A stretch of DNA of 64,000 bases. Origin: Flavobacteriaceae bacterium UBA1903. Its GTDB lineage: Bacteria; Bacteroidota; Bacteroidia; Flavobacteriales; Flavobacteriaceae. The DNA lies in assembly GCA_002337605.1 (NCBI GenBank), contig DDGL01000007.1, positions 327,983 to 391,982 on the forward strand, in the 5' to 3' direction. Positions 51,131 through 58,876 of the stretch are shown here, in pieces (position 1 is the first letter of the stretch; each line of letters begins with the position of its first letter). The notes under the pieces are model-generated. The model saw only the letters and a program-made list of their open reading frames with translations. It ran no database searches and was not told where the DNA came from. The position numbers and the translations under genes were made by a program.

Positions 51131-51991
51131 ATGAAAAAACTAATCTTGCTTACCCTATGCTCTGGGTTATTGTTTACGTCTTGCGTTTCGAAAAAGAAAT
51201 ATGCAGAACTTGAAACAAAACAACAAAAGACACAGGATTTATTAAATACGGCAACCGTTAAATTAAACGACTGTCTGGAAGAGCGCTCTGGATTAAGAGC
51301 CCAGAACGAAAGCCTAAAAAGCCAGGTAGCTTCTTTAAATGCTACTAATGGAGATTTAATTAGACAAGTAGGTGACTTCACCGATCTAACAAAGAAAGGT
51401 GCTGAAAACCTTGAAAAGTCTCTAGAAAGTCTGCAGGAAAAAGATTTGACTATCCGCAGACTACAAGATGCACTTACACGTAAAGACAGTGTAACACTGG
51501 CATTGGTAACCAGCCTGAAGAAAGAAGTTGGTCTTGACGATGAAGACATTGAAATTAACGTAGAAAAAGGTGTGGTATTTATTTCCTTAAGCGACAAAGT
51601 ATTGTTTAAAAGTGGAAGCTATAACATCACCAATCGTGCTTCTGAAATCTTAGGAAAAGTAGCCACTGTGATTAATGGTAAGCCAGACTTTGAAGCGCTG
51701 GTTGAAGGTCATACAGATGACGTACCCTACAGTAAAGGAGTTTTAATCGACAACTGGGATTTAAGTGTAAAGCGTTCTACCGCTATTGTTAGAGAGCTTG
51801 TAAACTTAGGAGCCAATCCAGCACAACTAATTGCTGCAGGACGTGGAGAGTTTGTACCAAAAGTACCAAACACAACAGCTGAAAATAAATCTACTAACCG
51901 TAGAACTAAAATTTACGTATTACCTAAGATCGATCAATTCTATGAAATGGTTGAAACCTCTATGGAGAACTTAAGTGAAGAAGGTGAATAA
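51131..51991 (+). CDS. OmpA-family lipoprotein with coiled-coil
   Basis: The 286-residue lipoprotein has Cys 18 in FTSC. A long coiled coil spans about residues 22-135 (AELETKQQKTQDLL, SLKSQVASLNATNGDL). The C-terminal OmpA/MotB domain has LSDKVLFKSGSYNI, ALVEGHTDDVPYSKG, DNWDLSVKRSTAIV and NRRTKIYVLPK. It should anchor peptidoglycan to the outer membrane in the manner of Pal. It has its own promoter and a strong terminator. Confidence 0.93.
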   Translation: MKKLILLTLCSGLLFTSCVSKKKYAELETKQQKTQDLLNTATVKLNDCLEERSGLRAQNESLKSQVASLNATNGDLIRQVGDFTDLTKKGAENLEKSLESLQEKDLTIRRLQDALTRKDSVTLALVTSLKKEVGLDDEDIEINVEKGVVFISLSDKVLFKSGSYNITNRASEILGKVATVINGKPDFEALVEGHTDDVPYSKGVLIDNWDLSVKRSTAIVRELVNLGANPAQLIAAGRGEFVPKVPNTTAENKSTNRRTKIYVLPKIDQFYEMVETSMENLSEEGE

Positions 51992-52008
51992 CCTTTTAAA
52001 ATAACAAT

Positions 52009-52040
52009 AAAAACCCGGCAAGTAGTTGTCGGGTTTTTTT
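52009..52040 (+). terminator. Terminator of the OmpA-like gene
   Basis: An 11-bp stem, AAACCCGGCAA with its complement ending GGGTTT and one G-U pair, closes a GTAG loop and is followed by a T run. Confidence 0.9.
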
Positions 52041-52059
52041 ATGAATTAGATTGAAGTTT

Positions 52060-52677
52060 CTAAATTTCTAAGCTTCCTTTTCCTTCTCTGATTAACACAG
52101 GTTCAGCCCCTGTTAGATCTATCACGGTAGACGCGACATTTCCTCCATACCCTCCATCGATCACAACATCTACCAGCTTCTCCCATTTCTCGAAGATCAA
52201 TTCGGGATCTGTGGTGTATTCAATTACTTCGTCTTCATCTTTAATTGAAGTAGAAATTATTGGATTTCCCAGTCCGTTTACGAGCGCGCGAAGAATAGAA
52301 TTATCTGGCACTCGAATTCCAACTTCTTTTTTCTTTTTAAAAACGGTAGGTAAATTGTTATTTCCCGGAAGAATAAACGTGTAGGGTCCAGGCAAGGCAC
52401 GTTTCAAAAGTTTAAAGGTAGCAGAATCAATCTGCTTTACATAATCACTCAAATTGCTTAAGTCTTCGCAAACAAACGAAAAATTGGCTTTTTCCAGTTT
52501 TACACCTTTCAGCTGCGCCACCTTTTCCAGGGCTCTGTTATTTGTAATATCACAACCTAGCGCATATACTGTATCGCTGGGATAGATCACCAACCCTCCT
52601 TTTTTAAGTACATCCACGACTTTTTTAATGTCTTTAGGGTTCGGGTTTTCCTCGTAAATCTTAATGAATTGCGCCAT
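52060..52677 (-). CDS. YciO-type member of the Sua5/YrdC/YciO family
   Basis: The 205-residue product has the YrdC fold: GGLVIYPSDTVYALGCD, PGPYTFILPG, GIRVPDNSILRAL, NPIISTSI and VIDLTGAEPVLIREG. The order and sequence FSFVCEDLSNLSDY and the absence of a clear KxR...KP motif match the YciO branch rather than TsaC proper. TsaC makes threonylcarbamoyl-AMP for tRNA t6A; YciO-type proteins have weak or unclear activity in this pathway. So I would not call this the main t6A enzyme without checking for another copy. Confidence 0.88.
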   Translation of the reverse strand: MAQFIKIYEENPNPKDIKKVVDVLKKGGLVIYPSDTVYALGCDITNNRALEKVAQLKGVKLEKANFSFVCEDLSNLSDYVKQIDSATFKLLKRALPGPYTFILPGNNNLPTVFKKKKEVGIRVPDNSILRALVNGLGNPIISTSIKDEDEVIEYTTDPELIFEKWEKLVDVVIDGGYGGNVASTVIDLTGAEPVLIREGKGSLEI

Positions 52678-52727
52678 AACTTTTATTTTTGTTTTAAAGA
52701 TACTTCAGAATTCAATAAAAACATAGT

Positions 52728-52940
52728 TTAATTAACTCTTGAGACTTCACTCTCTAGCTTAAGCACTTTATCGCCGTCTTCCTGCTCAATATAGAGCGCT
52801 TTGTTATTATTTTCACCGTTTCGTGTAATCTCAGTACCCTTTATGGTTTTAGTTACTTCTGCAGTATAAGTTTTGATCACTTTTCCCGTTGCGGTACCAC
52901 TACCCCATTTCCATTGTACTTTTGTACCCTCTTTTATCAT
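52728..52940 (-). CDS. DUF2945 Tudor-like small protein
   Basis: The 70-residue soluble protein has the DUF2945 (hypervirulence-associated Tudor) pattern: VQWKWGSGTATGKVIKTYTAEVTKTIKGTEITRNG-type strands, then ALYIEQEDGDKVLKLESEV. I quote only the pieces that define the fold. It forms a small beta-barrel; function is unknown. It is upstream of the YciO gene with 50 nt between them and may have its own TACCTTTA -7 element (near 52955). Confidence 0.84.
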   Translation of the reverse strand: MIKEGTKVQWKWGSGTATGKVIKTYTAEVTKTIKGTEITRNGENNNKALYIEQEDGDKVLKLESEVSRVN

Positions 52941-53056
52941 TTTTTATTTTAAAGGTACGAACCAATTTGTAAATGGAACACACAAATAACAACCTCTTAA
53001 CTATACAAAATTTTTTATGTATGTTGGAGACAAGGTACTTACCAGATGGATTCAGT

Positions 53057-53596
53057 TTAATTATCTTTTTCTAAACGATTTAGTGCATTTTTGATATGCG
53101 CAAAATGATGCATACTGTGCCAGGCATATACCAAGGCATTTTTTTTTAAGGAGGTAGGCTCCTCTTTATCTGGGTGCTGAAAGGTTCGCTCCCATTGGGC
53201 TTCCGTTAGTGATTTCAGCAAATAAGTAATTTTATAATGAATAGCTTCCAGGTGCATTAGCGACCAGGCAACAGGCATGGTATGGCATTCATGAAGTGCT
53301 GCCCATGTTTTTTCGTCATAGGCTTTAATCGTTGGATTGTCCTCCGTGAGTGCCCATTTAAAACGGATGTAACTGTGGTGGTGGCTATCTGCTATATGAT
53401 GAATTAGTTGTTTGATGGTCCAGCCTTCAGGTCTGTAGGGCTGCTGAAGGGTTTTCTCAGGTAAATTTGCGGTAAGAAAACGAAGTTGCTCAGGGAAAAT
53501 TTCAAGAATGGTAATCGCCTCCTGAAGTTCCTTTTCTGAAATTGTTTCAGGCATCTCTAATGTACCTATGGGATATTTTAGTGCTTCTATATACAT
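53057..53596 (-). CDS. YfiT-like DinB-family metal-dependent transferase
   Basis: The 179-residue product starts with the YfiT segment LKYPIGTLEMPE and has the three metal-binding His positions in QLIHHIADSHHHSY and WHSMHHFAHIK, with RPEGWTIKQ before the first. In Firmicutes YfiT-type proteins are bacillithiol-related transferases; Bacteroidota homologues may use bacillithiol too. It is one of two DinB-like genes in the window (the other at 15.4 kb), though the two belong to different branches. Confidence 0.87.
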   Translation of the reverse strand: MYIEALKYPIGTLEMPETISEKELQEAITILEIFPEQLRFLTANLPEKTLQQPYRPEGWTIKQLIHHIADSHHHSYIRFKWALTEDNPTIKAYDEKTWAALHECHTMPVAWSLMHLEAIHYKITYLLKSLTEAQWERTFQHPDKEEPTSLKKNALVYAWHSMHHFAHIKNALNRLEKDN

Positions 53597-53627
53597 GTTG
53601 AAATTTTATTGGCTTTTTTAATTACAT

Positions 53628-53733
53628 TCAAGTGTCCGGTTGAGCGGTTCTACTGAGCGTAGTCGAAGTACAGCCGAAAACCTTTATGAACAGAAAGTAA
53701 TTGTTAAAAAGTTCTCGACTCCGCCCGAACACA
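53628..53733. repeat. Dispersed repeat, copy 2, with inverted partner
   Basis: TCAAGTGT (53628-53635) and CTGAGCGTAGTCGAA (53653-53667) repeat the elements of 15173-15201; an extra TTGAGCGG lies between them. An inverted relative, TCGACTCCGCCC (53715-53726), matches 10 of 12 positions of the core on the other strand, so the two halves could fold into a large hairpin. Confidence 0.5.
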
Positions 53734-53745
53734 CAAGACTATTCA

Positions 53746-53780
53746 AAAATAAAAAACGCCTCAGTTTCCTGAAGCGTTTT
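53746..53780 (-). terminator. Terminator of the cyclophilin-FKBP gene
   Basis: AAAACGC-C-TCAG pairs with CTGA-A-GCGTTTT (one C/A mismatch) over a TTTC loop (53765-53768). On the minus strand it is followed by T6, ATTTTTG. Confidence 0.83.
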
Positions 53781-53807
53781 CAACTCTTGTTCTCAACAAG
53801 TTGTAAA

Positions 53808-54743
53808 CTATTTTTTTACATCCATCAGTTCTACATCAAAAACCAACGTAGCATTTGGTGGAATAACACCACCGGCACCTTGTGCTCCGTAGCCTAAATG
53901 ACTTGGAATTACAAATCTGGCCTTATCACCTACGTGCAACAACTGAATGCCTTCGTCCCAACCAGCAATTACATTGCCCTTCCCAACTGGGAAATCGATC
54001 GGGTTACCTCTTTTATATGAAGAATCGAATACACCACCGTCTGCAAACATTCCCTTGTAATGTACAGAAACGGTATTGCCAGCTTCAGCTTTAACACCTT
54101 CCCCTTTTTGAATGATCTGGTAGCGTAAGCCGCTTTCGGTTTCTTCAAACCCTTCAGAAATACTCGTTAGTAATTCTTTTTGTGCTGTCAATGCCGCTGC
54201 TTCTCTTTCGGCTTTGGCTCCGTTAAACTTTCTGAAACTCTCTACTGCATTCCATGCTTGCGCTTCCTCACCTACTCGTATAATTTCAACTTTTTGCATG
54301 CTATCACCCTGCGCAACATTGTCTACTACATCTTGCCCTTCTATCACTTTTCCAAATACCGTATGTTTATCATCTAGCCAGGGAGTAGCTACGTGTGTGA
54401 TAAAAAACTGGCTCCCGTTGGTTCCAGGTCCAGCATTCGCCATAGAAAACATTCCTGGTGCATCGTGGCGTAACTCTTTATGAAACTCATCATCGAACTT
54501 ATACCCTGGTCCTCCGGCACCTGTTCCAGCAGGATCTCCACCCTGTATCATAAAATCCGGAATCACACGATGAAATTTTAATCCGTCGTAGTAGGGAGTT
54601 CCTTGGGGTTTAGCTTCGTTTTCTAGGTTTCCTTCTGCCAACGCTACAAAATTACCCACAGTTCCCGGGGTTTCTTTATACGTTAACTGGCCTAGTATTT
54701 CGCCTTTTTCAGTGGTGATCTTTGCGTAGATTCCGTCTTGCAT
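53808..54743 (-). CDS. Cyclophilin-FKBP fusion peptidylprolyl isomerase
   Basis: The 311-residue cytoplasmic protein joins two unrelated PPIase folds. Residues 1-150 are cyclophilin (YYDGLKFHRVIPDFMIQGGDP, GMFSMANAGPGTNGSQFFIT, WLDDKHTVFGKV). Residues about 205-311 are FKBP (VSVHYKGMFADGGVFDSS, GKGNVIAGWDEGIQLL, IPSHLGYGAQGAGGVIPPNATLVFDVEL). A helical linker separates them. Dual-family immunophilins of this CFBP order are described from Flavobacterium and some protists, as I recall. The active residues His 54-type Arg and FKBP Tyr/Asp/Trp appear retained. Confidence 0.94.
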   Translation of the reverse strand: MQDGIYAKITTEKGEILGQLTYKETPGTVGNFVALAEGNLENEAKPQGTPYYDGLKFHRVIPDFMIQGGDPAGTGAGGPGYKFDDEFHKELRHDAPGMFSMANAGPGTNGSQFFITHVATPWLDDKHTVFGKVIEGQDVVDNVAQGDSMQKVEIIRVGEEAQAWNAVESFRKFNGAKAEREAAALTAQKELLTSISEGFEETESGLRYQIIQKGEGVKAEAGNTVSVHYKGMFADGGVFDSSYKRGNPIDFPVGKGNVIAGWDEGIQLLHVGDKARFVIPSHLGYGAQGAGGVIPPNATLVFDVELMDVKK

Positions 54744-54798
54744 TTTTATGTTTTTAATTAGTTTTTCCGACGCTTTTTTGCTTCGGTAAATGAAGGTG

Positions 54799-54806
54799 CA
54801 AAAATA
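54799..54806 (-). promoter_or_regulatory. -7 promoter element of the cyclophilin-FKBP gene
   Basis: The minus strand reads TATTTTTG followed by CACC, a perfect TAnnTTTG, 55 nt upstream of the ATG. No TTG lies at the -33 distance. Confidence 0.55.
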
Positions 54807-54962
54807 CTAAATCTCACAGTAACTTTTCTAACCCAAGGCGGGTTTAAGGTGCCGAAGAGATTAATTTCAACAAATTTTATCATAATTTTAAGAGACTGTG
54901 TTCCAGTAGTGCATACTTTTACCGACTTAAATTTTTAATAACCCTTATAATTCTTTTCAAAA

Positions 54963-56168
54963 ATGACACACCAGAACCTTTTAGCCGTAGCGCAGGAGTT
55001 TGGAAACCCTGTTTATGTATATGACGCTTCAATTATGGAAGCGCAATACAAACGCTTGGCAAAAGCTTTTAAAGGTGTGAAACAGGTGAAGTTTAATTAT
55101 GCGGTAAAGGCACTTTCAAACATTTCAGTTTTAAAGCTATTAAACAGTTTTGGATGCGGAATGGACACTGTTTCCATTCAGGAAGTACGATTAGCGCTAG
55201 AAGCAGGCGTAGTTGCCGAAGATATTATTTTTACCCCAAACGGTGTTTCGCTTAAGGAGCTTGAAAAAGCAAGAGAACTTGGCGTTCAAATTAATATTGA
55301 CAACCTCTCTATTCTGGAGCAGTTTGGAACCCTATACCCCAAAACACCTGTATGTATTCGTATTAACCCGCACGTAATGGCAGGTGGAAACACTAATATT
55401 TCGGTAGGACATATTGATAGTAAGTTTGGTATTTCCATACACCAACTACCCCATATTGAACGCATTGTAAAAAATACAGGAATGCATATTAACGGTATTC
55501 ATATGCATACAGGTAGTGATATCCTGGACATTGATGTGTTTTTATATGCTTCTGAAATTTTATTTGAAACCGCAAAGCACTTTGAAAATCTGGAGTTTAT
55601 AGATTTTGGAAGCGGATTTAAAGTTCCTTACAAAGCAGGTGATATTGAAACGAATATTGAAGAAATGGGCGAAAAGCTCACCAAACGTTTTAATGAATTC
55701 TGTTCCAATTATGGCCGTGATTTAACACTAGCTTTTGAACCCGGAAAGTTTTTAGTGAGCGAAGCCGGCAAATTTTTGGTACAGGTAAACGTAGTAAAAC
55801 AAACTACTTCTACTGTTTTTGCGCAAATAGACAGCGGATTTAACCATCTTATCCGACCAATGCTATACAACGCGCAACACCATATTGAAAATGTAAGCAA
55901 CCCGGAAGGTCGTGAGCGTTTTTATAGTGTGGTAGGGTACATTTGTGAAACCGATACCTTTGCCAACAACCGCAGAATTTCTGAAATAACCGAAGGCGAC
56001 ATTCTTGCCTTTCACAATGCCGGAGCGTACTGTTTCTCTATGGCAAGTAACTACAACAGCCGCTATCGTCCAGCAGAGGTTCTATGGTATAAAGGTAAAG
56101 CACATGTGGTACGAAAAAGAGAAACTTTTGAAGACCTGGTAGCAAATCAGGTTGAAATAGAGCTGTAA
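54963..56168 (+). CDS. lysA: Diaminopimelate decarboxylase
   Basis: LysA is a PLP enzyme that turns meso-diaminopimelate into lysine. The 401-residue product has VKFNYAVKALSNISVLKLL with the PLP Lys, the barrel segments INPHVMAGGN and GIHMHTGSDI, EPGKFLVSEAG and the C-terminal GAYCFSMASNYNSR with the active-site Tyr and Cys region. It has no other lysine-pathway gene nearby, and its stop is one base from that of the minus-strand EEP gene. A weak TACTTTTA near 54918 is the only promoter candidate. Confidence 0.95.
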   Translation: MTHQNLLAVAQEFGNPVYVYDASIMEAQYKRLAKAFKGVKQVKFNYAVKALSNISVLKLLNSFGCGMDTVSIQEVRLALEAGVVAEDIIFTPNGVSLKELEKARELGVQINIDNLSILEQFGTLYPKTPVCIRINPHVMAGGNTNISVGHIDSKFGISIHQLPHIERIVKNTGMHINGIHMHTGSDILDIDVFLYASEILFETAKHFENLEFIDFGSGFKVPYKAGDIETNIEEMGEKLTKRFNEFCSNYGRDLTLAFEPGKFLVSEAGKFLVQVNVVKQTTSTVFAQIDSGFNHLIRPMLYNAQHHIENVSNPEGRERFYSVVGYICETDTFANNRRISEITEGDILAFHNAGAYCFSMASNYNSRYRPAEVLWYKGKAHVVRKRETFEDLVANQVEIEL

Positions 56169-56169
56169 G

Positions 56170-57198
56170 CTACTTCCATGTAAGGGTAGCTTTTATAGGG
56201 TAATGGTCGGAAAAAGTAGTATCAATTCGTTCAAAATCAAGGACCTCAAAATCTGAAGAAGTAAAGATATAATCAATTCGCATTGGGAAGAAATCGAACG
56301 TAAATGTTGTTCCCAGACCATTGCCTTTTTCCAAAAAAGCATCTTTCATAGAATCTCCTAAAAGCTGGTACACAAAAGAATAAGGTGTGTTGTTAAAGTC
56401 GCCCAGAAACAATGAAGGATACTGGGAATTTGCCTTGTGCGCCACAATTTTTTCTGCCTGACCTTGTTGTTTGATGAATGCTGAAGAAAGTCGCCTGCGT
56501 ACTCTCTCTTTATTTTCCTCCTGTAATTTTTCTACTGAAGGTTTTATACCAAAAGATTGTAAGTGTAAGTTGTATACACGTACTGTGTCTTTGTTTACAA
56601 TCACATCGGCAAAGAGCGTATTATTAAAAGTATCTTCAAAATCGAACGCTCCAGAATTTACAATTTTATACTTGCTGTAAATAGCATGGCCCAGTTTGTG
56701 ATTTTTTTTACCAAAATGAGTGTACTTGTAGGGATACGCTGAAAAGTCTACAGAATTATTTTTATAGTATTCCTGAAGACAAAGAATATCTGGTTTTTCG
56801 GTTTTCAATATTTCAGAAAGTACTGCCGATGTCTCAGCAACATTTCCCTGGTCTTCATATAAATTAAAGAGCCGAACATTGTAAGACACCACAGAAAGTG
56901 TTTTCTGTGAAGGTTCCACATCCTCTTCCGAAGACATTTTATAAAACGGATTAAAAATAAAATAGGCAGCAACCAACACGGTGGCGGGTAATAAAAAAAT
57001 TCTTTTTCGCCTTAGCAGCCAATACACTAAAAAGAAGGCGTTCACCCATAATAAAGGAGAAACTGCAAGGCTTAGCAAGGATAGGTTAGGAAATTTTTCT
57101 GGAGAAATGTACGGTAAAAAGAATGAAATAAGCAATAAAAACCCTACGATGGAATTTATCCAAAACAGCACTTTACCGAAAAACCCCAAATTTTTCAA
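56170..57198 (-). CDS. Endonuclease/exonuclease/phosphatase-family membrane protein
   Basis: I choose TTG 57198 (start of KNLGFFGKVLFW) because the reading frame upstream (to an ATG at 57273) overlaps the rhomboid gene and encodes a basic, unlikely N-terminus. The product is about 342 residues. Three transmembrane helices (about residues 10-95) are followed by an EEP domain: LSVVSYNVRLFNLYED, DILCLQEYYKN, TVRVYNLHLQSF, LFLGDFNNTP, MRIDYIFTSS and TFSDHYPIKATL. The substrate may be a lipid or nucleic-acid phosphodiester at the membrane. It is the last gene of the mutL-rhomboid operon. Confidence 0.84.
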   Translation of the reverse strand: MKNLGFFGKVLFWINSIVGFLLLISFFLPYISPEKFPNLSLLSLAVSPLLWVNAFFLVYWLLRRKRIFLLPATVLVAAYFIFNPFYKMSSEEDVEPSQKTLSVVSYNVRLFNLYEDQGNVAETSAVLSEILKTEKPDILCLQEYYKNNSVDFSAYPYKYTHFGKKNHKLGHAIYSKYKIVNSGAFDFEDTFNNTLFADVIVNKDTVRVYNLHLQSFGIKPSVEKLQEENKERVRRRLSSAFIKQQGQAEKIVAHKANSQYPSLFLGDFNNTPYSFVYQLLGDSMKDAFLEKGNGLGTTFTFDFFPMRIDYIFTSSDFEVLDFERIDTTFSDHYPIKATLTWK

Positions 57199-57202
57199 TC
57201 GC

Positions 57203-58075
57203 TTACTCTTTACCCGCTTTAAACAGAAAATCCTTTTCGGCTTTGGTAAGGCTGTCGTAGCCACTTTTACCAATTTTATCTAAGATAGCATCTACCTTTT
57301 TTTGTGTGGTAGATTTATCTGCCGTTGCATTAGAACGTGGAGCCGACTTGGTTGTTGTGCGGTGTACTTTTTTAAATGGTTTTTGTTTCCGGCTTTTAAA
57401 AAGATCGGTAAACCAATCCATAAAATTTTCGAACCATTTTCCAATATCATTGCCTTTTACAAGCTGTGCCCCATATATATAACCAAATGCAGCACCCCCC
57501 AGATGTGCCAGCATTCCACCTGGATTGCCTCCAGTTGGAAGCCTAATAAGGTCTAACAAGACCAGAAAAACTGCTATTTTCCACAATTTTATATTCCATT
57601 TAAAAATACGCATCTCGGCATTTGGCGTATAAGTAGCGATAAAAACCATAACAGCTGTTACCGCACCAGATGCGCCAATAAGGTAGCTTCTGGAGTTTTC
57701 AAAAACCGGAAAAATATTATAACAAGCAACGTATAATAAGCCGCCAAATAAAGCACCTAACAGGTATACAGTAAGAAAGCGCTTTCCGTTAAAAAGATTG
57801 AGTACAAAGTTCCCGAACCAATATAGCCAAAGCATATTAAACAATAAATGCCAAAAGCCAAAATGAATGAAAGCGTAGGTGATAAAAGCCCATGGTTGGG
57901 TAATTAAATCCCCAAGCGCATCAGGAAGTACAAACCATTTAACCAGACTTACTGGCGCTATCTGCATAAAAAATGCAACCAGGTTTACCACCAGGAAAAT
58001 CGCCAAATTGATCACGATTAGCTTAACGATAACGCTGGACGTTTTAAACTGATAAGATAGATTTTGTGTATTCAT
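57203..58075 (-). CDS. Rhomboid intramembrane serine protease
   Basis: The 290-residue protein has six or more helices with the rhomboid catalytic pair: Ser in LIGASGAVTAV and His in GGMLAHLGGAAFGYIYG. HLLFNMLWLYWFG carries the oxyanion-side His-Asn. A cytoplasmic C-terminal tail (about residues 200-290) is basic and ends in a helical KAEKDFLFKAGKE segment. Rhomboids cleave transmembrane segments of other proteins; the substrates are unknown. It lies 1 nt from a second rhomboid gene. Confidence 0.92.
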   Translation of the reverse strand: MNTQNLSYQFKTSSVIVKLIVINLAIFLVVNLVAFFMQIAPVSLVKWFVLPDALGDLITQPWAFITYAFIHFGFWHLLFNMLWLYWFGNFVLNLFNGKRFLTVYLLGALFGGLLYVACYNIFPVFENSRSYLIGASGAVTAVMVFIATYTPNAEMRIFKWNIKLWKIAVFLVLLDLIRLPTGGNPGGMLAHLGGAAFGYIYGAQLVKGNDIGKWFENFMDWFTDLFKSRKQKPFKKVHRTTTKSAPRSNATADKSTTQKKVDAILDKIGKSGYDSLTKAEKDFLFKAGKE

Positions 58076-58076
58076 A

Positions 58077-58856
58077 TTAGTTCCATCGGGTATTATTAAA
58101 GCTATTCTTTTTCCAGTAATACGACATGATAAATCCGGCTAGCGCTCCGCCAATGTGTGCAAAATGCGCAATAGGACCAATAGAGTATGAAGTTAAGCCA
58201 AAAAACAAATCTATACACAAAACTCCTGGCACAAAATATTTTGCCTTAATAGGAATAGGTAAAAAGATAAGCATTAAAGGCGTGTTCGGGAAGGTCATTG
58301 CAAAAGCTACCAATACTCCGTACAAAGCACCAGACGCGCCCAGCATAGTACCATTAAAAGGGCGAACTAAATTTCCAACACCTTCTTCCCCACCTAATAC
58401 TGTTAACCAACGCTGATCGTACATATATTCGCCTGAACGCAATGTTTCCATGATTTCAGCACGCTCAAATCCTGCGGCGATCAACGTATCCAACGCCGAC
58501 GAAAACTGAAAGTATAAAATCCCAGTATATAACAACAGCGATCCTAATCCAGCCGAAATATAAAAGAAAATAAATTTTTTCTTCCCCCACATTTGCTCCA
58601 GGGGCGTTCCAAACATCCACACCCCGAACATATTAAACAATATATGGTAAAATACAATACCGCCGCCTTGCTCATAACTGGCATGCATGAACATGTGTGT
58701 GATAATTTGCCAAGGCTTAAACCCATCGTTTAAGGGAAAGTGCATGGCAAACAGATTGTTCATTATAGCTCCGTTAGTACCAATAAGTAAGGTCGCCACC
58801 CAAAAAATGACGTTTATTATAATAATATGCTTAACTGTATCGCTTATTCCTCTCAT
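58077..58856 (-). CDS. Rhomboid intramembrane serine protease (second copy)
   Basis: The 259-residue protein has the catalytic pair in MLGASGALYGVLVAF and HFAHIGGALAGFIMSYY, plus HILFNMFGVWMFGTP. An inserted loop of about 40 residues (AAGFERAEIMETLRSGEYMYDQ) precedes the active Ser and is absent from the neighbour. It is 20 nt downstream of mutL and 1 nt upstream of the first rhomboid. The order mutL-rhomboid-rhomboid-EEP suggests one transcript, but I see no functional link to mismatch repair. Confidence 0.92.
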   Translation of the reverse strand: MRGISDTVKHIIIINVIFWVATLLIGTNGAIMNNLFAMHFPLNDGFKPWQIITHMFMHASYEQGGGIVFYHILFNMFGVWMFGTPLEQMWGKKKFIFFYISAGLGSLLLYTGILYFQFSSALDTLIAAGFERAEIMETLRSGEYMYDQRWLTVLGGEEGVGNLVRPFNGTMLGASGALYGVLVAFAMTFPNTPLMLIFLPIPIKAKYFVPGVLCIDLFFGLTSYSIGPIAHFAHIGGALAGFIMSYYWKKNSFNNTRWN

Positions 58857-58876
58857 ATATCTACCTCGTGGGATTT

